Notes under the pieces: model-generated | Told to the model about the DNA's origin: nothing | Database searches by the model: none | The model's input: only the letters and a program-made list of their open reading frames with translations | Made by a program: the position numbers and the translations under genes | DNA from: an uncultured Streptococcus sp. | GTDB lineage: Bacteria; Bacillota; Bacilli; Lactobacillales; Streptococcaceae | Length of the DNA stretch: 16,328 nt | Assembly (NCBI GenBank): GCA_934216185.1 | Contig: CAKQBM010000025.1 | Location: 1 to 16,328 of the forward strand | Reading direction: 5' to 3' | In this document: positions 12,820-16,328 of the stretch, one piece after another | How positions within the stretch are numbered: position 1 is the first letter of the stretch | Layout of the letters: every line of letters starts with the position of its first letter

Positions 12820-14058
12820 ATGAAATTTGTTGGACTTGTAGGATCAAACTACGATCAATCATATAACCGTAAACTCTTGGAATTCATCCGTCGTCACTTT
12901 AAACTCAAATTTGAATTAGAAGTTCTCGAAATTGACGAAGTTCCAATGTTTAACCAAGACGAAAAATGGGATGAAAGTTTCCAATTGCGTCTCTTGTATA
13001 ACAGAATTACTCGTGCTGATGGTGTCATTATTGCTACTCCTGAGCACAACCACACAATCTCAGCTTCTCTAAAATCTGTTCTTGAATGGCTTTCATACGA
13101 AGTTCATCCATTTGAAAACAAACCAGTCATGATTGTGGGAGCTTCTTACTACGACCAAGGTACTTCTCGTGCCCAAGTTCACCTTCGTAAGATTCTTGAC
13201 GCTCCAGGTGTCAATGCCTATACGCTTCCAGGTAACGAATTTCTTCTTGGTAAAGCCAAAGAAGCATTTGACGCAGAGGGCAATATCACAAATGAAGGAA
13301 CTATTAATTTCCTTGAAACATGCTTGGACAACTTTGTAAAATATGTGGGAGTCGTTTCAAAATTGAAAAAACCAAAACCAATTGCACCAGAAGATTTATA
13401 TTGTACAAATTCAATTGCAACTACCATTCAAGGTGTTGATCCAGATGATCCTGAATGGGTAGAAAAAGCAGCTGAACTTGTTGGAGCTGTTTCTGGAGAT
13501 ACTTACGTTAAATTAGACCATGGTATCTTGACAGTTAACCAAATTGACATGTTCTTGAAAGCAATGCCATTTGAGTTGACATTTGCAGATGATAACAACC
13601 AATTCTTATACTACAATAATGTTCACCAAGATCCAAACACCATGTTTGCTAAACGTGTACCATCTCAATCTGGTAACCGTCTCTCAACTGTCCATAACTC
13701 ACTTCCCGGTGGACGTATGAAAAATGTTGAATGGGTTGTCGGTGTACTGCGTAATGGTGATCAAGAATATGTTCGTACAATCGTTCCTGGATCTCCTGCA
13801 GGGGTTATCAATACTCACAACTATCAAGCTATGTACTATCCTGATGGATCATACGCTGGTATCAATGAAATAGTCTTCAACTTCCAACCATGGCTTGATT
13901 GGTACCTCAATACAACTGGTCAACGTCTAGTTGGTGGAAATGCTGCAGCTCCTGCTGGAGGACACGGTGGCGCAGATGCCACATCTGGAGCTTCTGATTC
14001 AGGTGATGCTGGAGGTCACAGTGGTGGCGCAGACGCTACATCTGGAGCAAGTAACTAA
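12820..14058 (+). CDS. FMN reductase-PAS fusion with C-terminal flavinylation tail
   Basis: A 412-residue, three-part protein without a signal peptide. Residues 1-185 are a flavodoxin-fold FMN reductase domain (GSNYDQSYNR 8-17, TPEHNHTISASL 73-84, GASYYDQGTSRAQ 107-119). Residues about 241-356 resemble the PAS domain found in DUF438 proteins (MPFELTFADDNNQFLYYNN at 249-267, then RVPSQSGNRLSTVHNS). The tail from 373 is Gly/Ala/Ser/Asp-rich and holds DATSGAS twice (386-392 and 405-411). That motif fits the ApbE target pattern D-x-x-S/T-G-A-S/T, predicting FMN esters on Ser392 and Ser411. With apbE two genes upstream, this is the probable ApbE substrate. The ATG follows TAGGAGA. Electron donor and acceptor are unknown. 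Confidence 0.88.
   Translation: MKFVGLVGSNYDQSYNRKLLEFIRRHFKLKFELEVLEIDEVPMFNQDEKWDESFQLRLLYNRITRADGVIIATPEHNHTISASLKSVLEWLSYEVHPFENKPVMIVGASYYDQGTSRAQVHLRKILDAPGVNAYTLPGNEFLLGKAKEAFDAEGNITNEGTINFLETCLDNFVKYVGVVSKLKKPKPIAPEDLYCTNSIATTIQGVDPDDPEWVEKAAELVGAVSGDTYVKLDHGILTVNQIDMFLKAMPFELTFADDNNQFLYYNNVHQDPNTMFAKRVPSQSGNRLSTVHNSLPGGRMKNVEWVVGVLRNGDQEYVRTIVPGSPAGVINTHNYQAMYYPDGSYAGINEIVFNFQPWLDWYLNTTGQRLVGGNAAAPAGGHGGADATSGASDSGDAGGHSGGADATSGASN
13955..14055 (+). repeat. Duplicated flavinylation-tail coding repeat
   Basis: Two near-identical units encode GGH-(S)-GGADATSGAS. They start at GCTGGAGG near 13955 and 14009; the second has an extra AGT codon (Ser401), so the motif spacing is 57 bases (GAT at 13975, GAC at 14032). 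Within the motif the copies differ at synonymous third positions (GAT/GAC, GCC/GCT). Confidence 0.85.
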
Positions 14059-14068
14059 TAATAGTTTT

Positions 14069-14174
14069 ATACTCAATGAAAATCAAAGAGCAAACTAGGA
14101 AGCTAGCCGCAAGCTGTACTTGAGTACGGTAAGGCGACGCTGACGTAGTTTGAATTTGATTTTCGAAGAGTATT
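14069..14174 (-). repeat. BOX element (C-A, no B unit)
   Basis: A short BOX of about 106 bp: boxC (from TACTCAATGAAAATC near 14069) is joined almost directly to boxA, which contains GGTAAGGCGACGCTGACG (14129-14146) and ends in TTCGAAGAGTATT. There is no 45-bp boxB. It lies between the stop of the flavin operon and its terminator, so the mRNA carries it as a structured 3' end. Confidence 0.93.
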
Positions 14175-14197
14175 AGGAACCATTTTGGTTCCTTTTT
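14175..14197 (+). terminator. Terminator of the apbE flavin operon
   Basis: AGGAACC (14175-14181) and GGTTCCT (14187-14193) form a perfect 7-bp stem with an ATTTT loop, followed by TTTTT. It sits right after the BOX element. Confidence 0.88.
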
Positions 14198-14203
14198 AAG
14201 TGA

Positions 14204-14238
14204 CAAAAGACTAGCAGTTTGTGTCTGCTAGTCTTTTG
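14204..14238. terminator. Bidirectional terminator between the flavin operon and the gly operon
   Basis: A perfect 14-bp stem (14204-14217 with 14225-14238) with a 7-nt loop and AAAA/TTTT outer ends. On the minus strand it would stop the glyS-DUF896 transcript; on the + strand it backs up the terminator at 14175-14197. Confidence 0.82.
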
Positions 14239-14279
14239 ATTATTATTTCACCTATCTTTGTTAAAAGAAAGAATATTTA

Positions 14280-14537
14280 TTATGAATTTGGATCATCAAG
14301 ACTACGACCATGTAGTCCTTTTTCACGTTGGACTTGACGTAGTTTCTCTGGTGTAACGTCGTTTCCTTCTTCATCCACAATTTTGATTCCTTCGATGTGG
14401 TGACGAACAGTGCGACGATAACCTTCGATGTACTCCTCACGTAGTTTGGCTTGTTCTACTTTTTCTTCTGGGGTCAAGCCTTCTGTTTTTTTCTTTTTGG
14501 CAAGCTCGTTAATACGATCAATTTTTTTAGGATCCAT
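14280..14537 (-). CDS. DUF896 (YnzC-like) small protein
   Basis: An 85-residue, highly charged cytoplasmic protein. The N-terminal half ([20 protein letters not shown] and on to about 45) is the helical-hairpin signature of DUF896, of which Bacillus subtilis YnzC is the best known member; no biochemical role is established to my knowledge. The C-terminal half is extended and polar, ending [10 protein letters not shown], as is common in streptococci. It has a strong ribosome binding site (AAAGGAGAG) and lies 42 bases downstream of glyS, probably in the same transcript. Confidence 0.9.
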   Translation of the reverse strand: MDPKKIDRINELAKKKKTEGLTPEEKVEQAKLREEYIEGYRRTVRHHIEGIKIVDEEGNDVTPEKLRQVQREKGLHGRSLDDPNS

Positions 14538-14579
14538 GTTTCTCTCCTTTATGATAAGATTTAATCCGTTTAACAGATT

Positions 14580-16328
14580 TTATTTGGTATTGATTTGGTT
14601 AAAACGTGCAAGTTTAGCTGCTTTTTGAGTTAAATGAGACAAGATTGCCAAACGATTTTGACGGACTGCCTCGTTTTCAGCCATAACCATGGTATTCTCA
14701 AAGAATGCATCAATGACTGGGCTAAGAGCAAAGAGTTGTTTCAATTGCTGACTGGCAGTCCCTGACAAAACGAGTGATTCTACTGCTTCTGCCAAGGTTT
14801 TCTCTTCTTCATTCTCAAAGAGAGTTGAATCAACTGTAGCAACTCCTTCTGCCTTCTCAGCCAAGTTAAAGGCACGAGAAAGAGATTCAACAGATGGTTT
14901 GAAGTCTTCTTCCTTACTTGCTTCTACGAGAGCACTTGCTGCTTCCAACATATCTGCCACAACAAAGTTCGAACTTGCAAGAACGGCTTCCTTGATATCT
15001 TTTGGAGTAGAACCCATCATCTTATCAACACGAGCCTCGATAAAGTCCATAACCTCTGTCTTATTTTCATAAGTCAAGCTGTCAAATGTTAGATCATAAA
15101 GGCTATCAATCAGCTCATCCATAGCAATGTGCCAACCAAAGTCATCCAAGATACGAACCACACCTTGAGTTGCACGGCGAAGAGCATAAGGATCATTAGA
15201 ACCTGATGGAATCAAACCTACTGAGAAGAAACTCAAAATCGTATCCAATTTGTCTGCAATAGCTAGAATGGCTCCAACCTTGCTCTCTGGAAGTTCTCCT
15301 TCGGCTGAAGTAGGCATGTAGTGTTCACGAATAGCAGCTGCTATCGCTGGAGTTTCACCTGCAAGAAGGGCATATTTCTCACCCATAATTCCTTGGAGCT
15401 CGTCAAATTCACCAACCATACCTGCCAACAAGTCAAACTTGTAAATGGCTGCTGCACGGGCTAGGTCAACTGTTTCATCCACTGACAAGCCAGCTTTTTC
15501 AGCTAAAAGTACAGCGATTTGACCTGTACGAATCATGTGTTCACGAAGGGAACCAATTTTCTCATGGAAGGTGACATTGTTCAATTTTTCAACAAGATCT
15601 GAAATGACCAATTTTTGGTCTTCACGCCAGAAGAATTCACCGTCTTCCAAGCGAGCTACCAAGACTTTTTCATTTCCTTTGATAACATTTTCCAAATGTT
15701 CTGCGTTTCCGTTACGAACAGAAATGAAGTTTGGCAAGAGTTTACCATCTTGATCACGGACAACAAAGTACCGTTGGTGTTCCTTCATCGAAGTCACCAA
15801 GACTTCTTCTGGAACTTCAAGGTATTTGGCATCAAAACTTCCCATAAAGGCAGTTGGGTATTCAACCAAGTTCAAGACTTCATTAAGCAAATCAGCATCA
15901 ATTTCGATGCGTACACCATGTTCAGTTTCGATTGCTTTGATTTGGTCAACAATCATTTGCTCACGTTCACGAGGATCCGCAATTACAAACTGTGCACGAA
16001 GGTCTTCTTCATAGCTCAATGCTGACTGAATCTTAGTTTCTTGTCCCAAGAAACGATGACCACGGCTAACACGACCGCCCTTGATATCAAGGAAATCCAA
16101 ATCAAACTCTTCTTCATCTAAAAGAACAGTCAAAGTGTGTACAGGGCGGATGTATTCAAAAGCGTTGTTAGCCCAGTGCATGCTGACAGGGAAAGTCAAG
16201 GACTTCAAGACATCTACAACACCAGGAACAATGTTCTCAACTGGTTGGCCCACTTCTTCCTTAGTGACATAGACATATTCTTCACCCTTGATTTCACGGA
16301 ATTCGATATCTTCAACCGTCAAGCCTTT
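14580..16328 (-). CDS. glyS: Glycine--tRNA ligase, beta subunit (5' end outside window)
   Basis: Beta subunit of the tetrameric bacterial glycyl-tRNA synthetase, which binds tRNA-Gly while the alpha subunit (GlyQ) activates glycine. The frame is open to the right edge of the window; 582 residues are seen and roughly 100 N-terminal residues should lie outside. The TTG at 16320-16322 is an internal Leu codon and not the start. The family stretches [10 protein letters not shown], the HD-like central region ([22 protein letters not shown]), [17 protein letters not shown] and the C-terminal anticodon-binding helices ([18 protein letters not shown]) are present. glyQ is expected just beyond the edge. 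Confidence 0.96.
   Translation of the reverse strand, partial: KGLTVEDIEFREIKGEEYVYVTKEEVGQPVENIVPGVVDVLKSLTFPVSMHWANNAFEYIRPVHTLTVLLDEEEFDLDFLDIKGGRVSRGHRFLGQETKIQSALSYEEDLRAQFVIADPREREQMIVDQIKAIETEHGVRIEIDADLLNEVLNLVEYPTAFMGSFDAKYLEVPEEVLVTSMKEHQRYFVVRDQDGKLLPNFISVRNGNAEHLENVIKGNEKVLVARLEDGEFFWREDQKLVISDLVEKLNNVTFHEKIGSLREHMIRTGQIAVLLAEKAGLSVDETVDLARAAAIYKFDLLAGMVGEFDELQGIMGEKYALLAGETPAIAAAIREHYMPTSAEGELPESKVGAILAIADKLDTILSFFSVGLIPSGSNDPYALRRATQGVVRILDDFGWHIAMDELIDSLYDLTFDSLTYENKTEVMDFIEARVDKMMGSTPKDIKEAVLASSNFVVADMLEAASALVEASKEEDFKPSVESLSRAFNLAEKAEGVATVDSTLFENEEEKTLAEAVESLVLSGTASQQLKQLFALSPVIDAFFENTMVMAENEAVRQNRLAILSHLTQKAAKLARFNQINTK

Noticed and set aside
16320..16322. TTG as the glyS start codon
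   Set aside because: The frame stays open to the window edge and the protein would lack about 100 N-terminal residues of the family; it is an internal Leu codon.

Overview
The window reads as chromosomal DNA of the Streptococcus pneumoniae / S. mitis group. The grounds are the protein sequences (for example a 203-residue type II-like deformylase with Cys130/His173/His177), three BOX repeats typical of pneumococcus and its closest relatives, low GC content, AGGAG-type ribosome binding sites and many extended -10 (TGnTATAAT) promoters. Gene order matches what I remember of the pneumococcal core chromosome from def to glyS. No tRNA, rRNA, prophage or CRISPR array was seen.

Layout, left to right. 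1-346 is non-coding and carries degenerate repeats. def and rlmB run on the + strand; the def terminator overlaps the rlmB promoter, which looks leaderless. A bidirectional terminator and a BOX element separate them from a minus-strand thiol/transport block read right to left: ABC permease, ABC ATPase, a two-helix DUF4059 protein and thioredoxin reductase. A second minus-strand operon upstream holds a GNAT acetyltransferase, an O6-alkylguanine-DNA alkyltransferase and an ArsC/Spx-fold CxxC protein. Divergent from it on the + strand are a DUF1836 HTH regulator and a TrhA/hemolysin III membrane protein. A fragment of an IS110-type transposase follows, with the pdxST terminator inside it, then pdxT and pdxS (PLP synthase, minus strand), a second BOX, and nox (water-forming NADH oxidase, minus strand).

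The most interesting region is 10900-14200. A regulatory intergenic region with two cre-like (CcpA) sites and a long inverted repeat separates nox from a divergent + strand operon: apbE (FMN transferase without a signal peptide), a flavodoxin-fold NAD(P)H:FMN reductase, and a 412-residue protein joining the same reductase fold, a PAS-like domain and a Gly-rich tail that carries the motif DATSGAS twice. That motif fits the ApbE flavinylation signature (D-x-x-S/T-G-A-S/T), so the operon plausibly encodes a cytoplasmic redox system whose carrier has one or two FMN groups covalently attached on a flexible tail.

A third, B-less BOX and two terminators close that operon. On the minus strand the window ends with a small DUF896 gene and the 3' 1.75 kb of glyS (glycyl-tRNA synthetase beta subunit, cut by the window edge). 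Much of the window concerns redox and thiol balance: trxB, the possible cystine importer, the CxxC protein, nox and the flavin operon.
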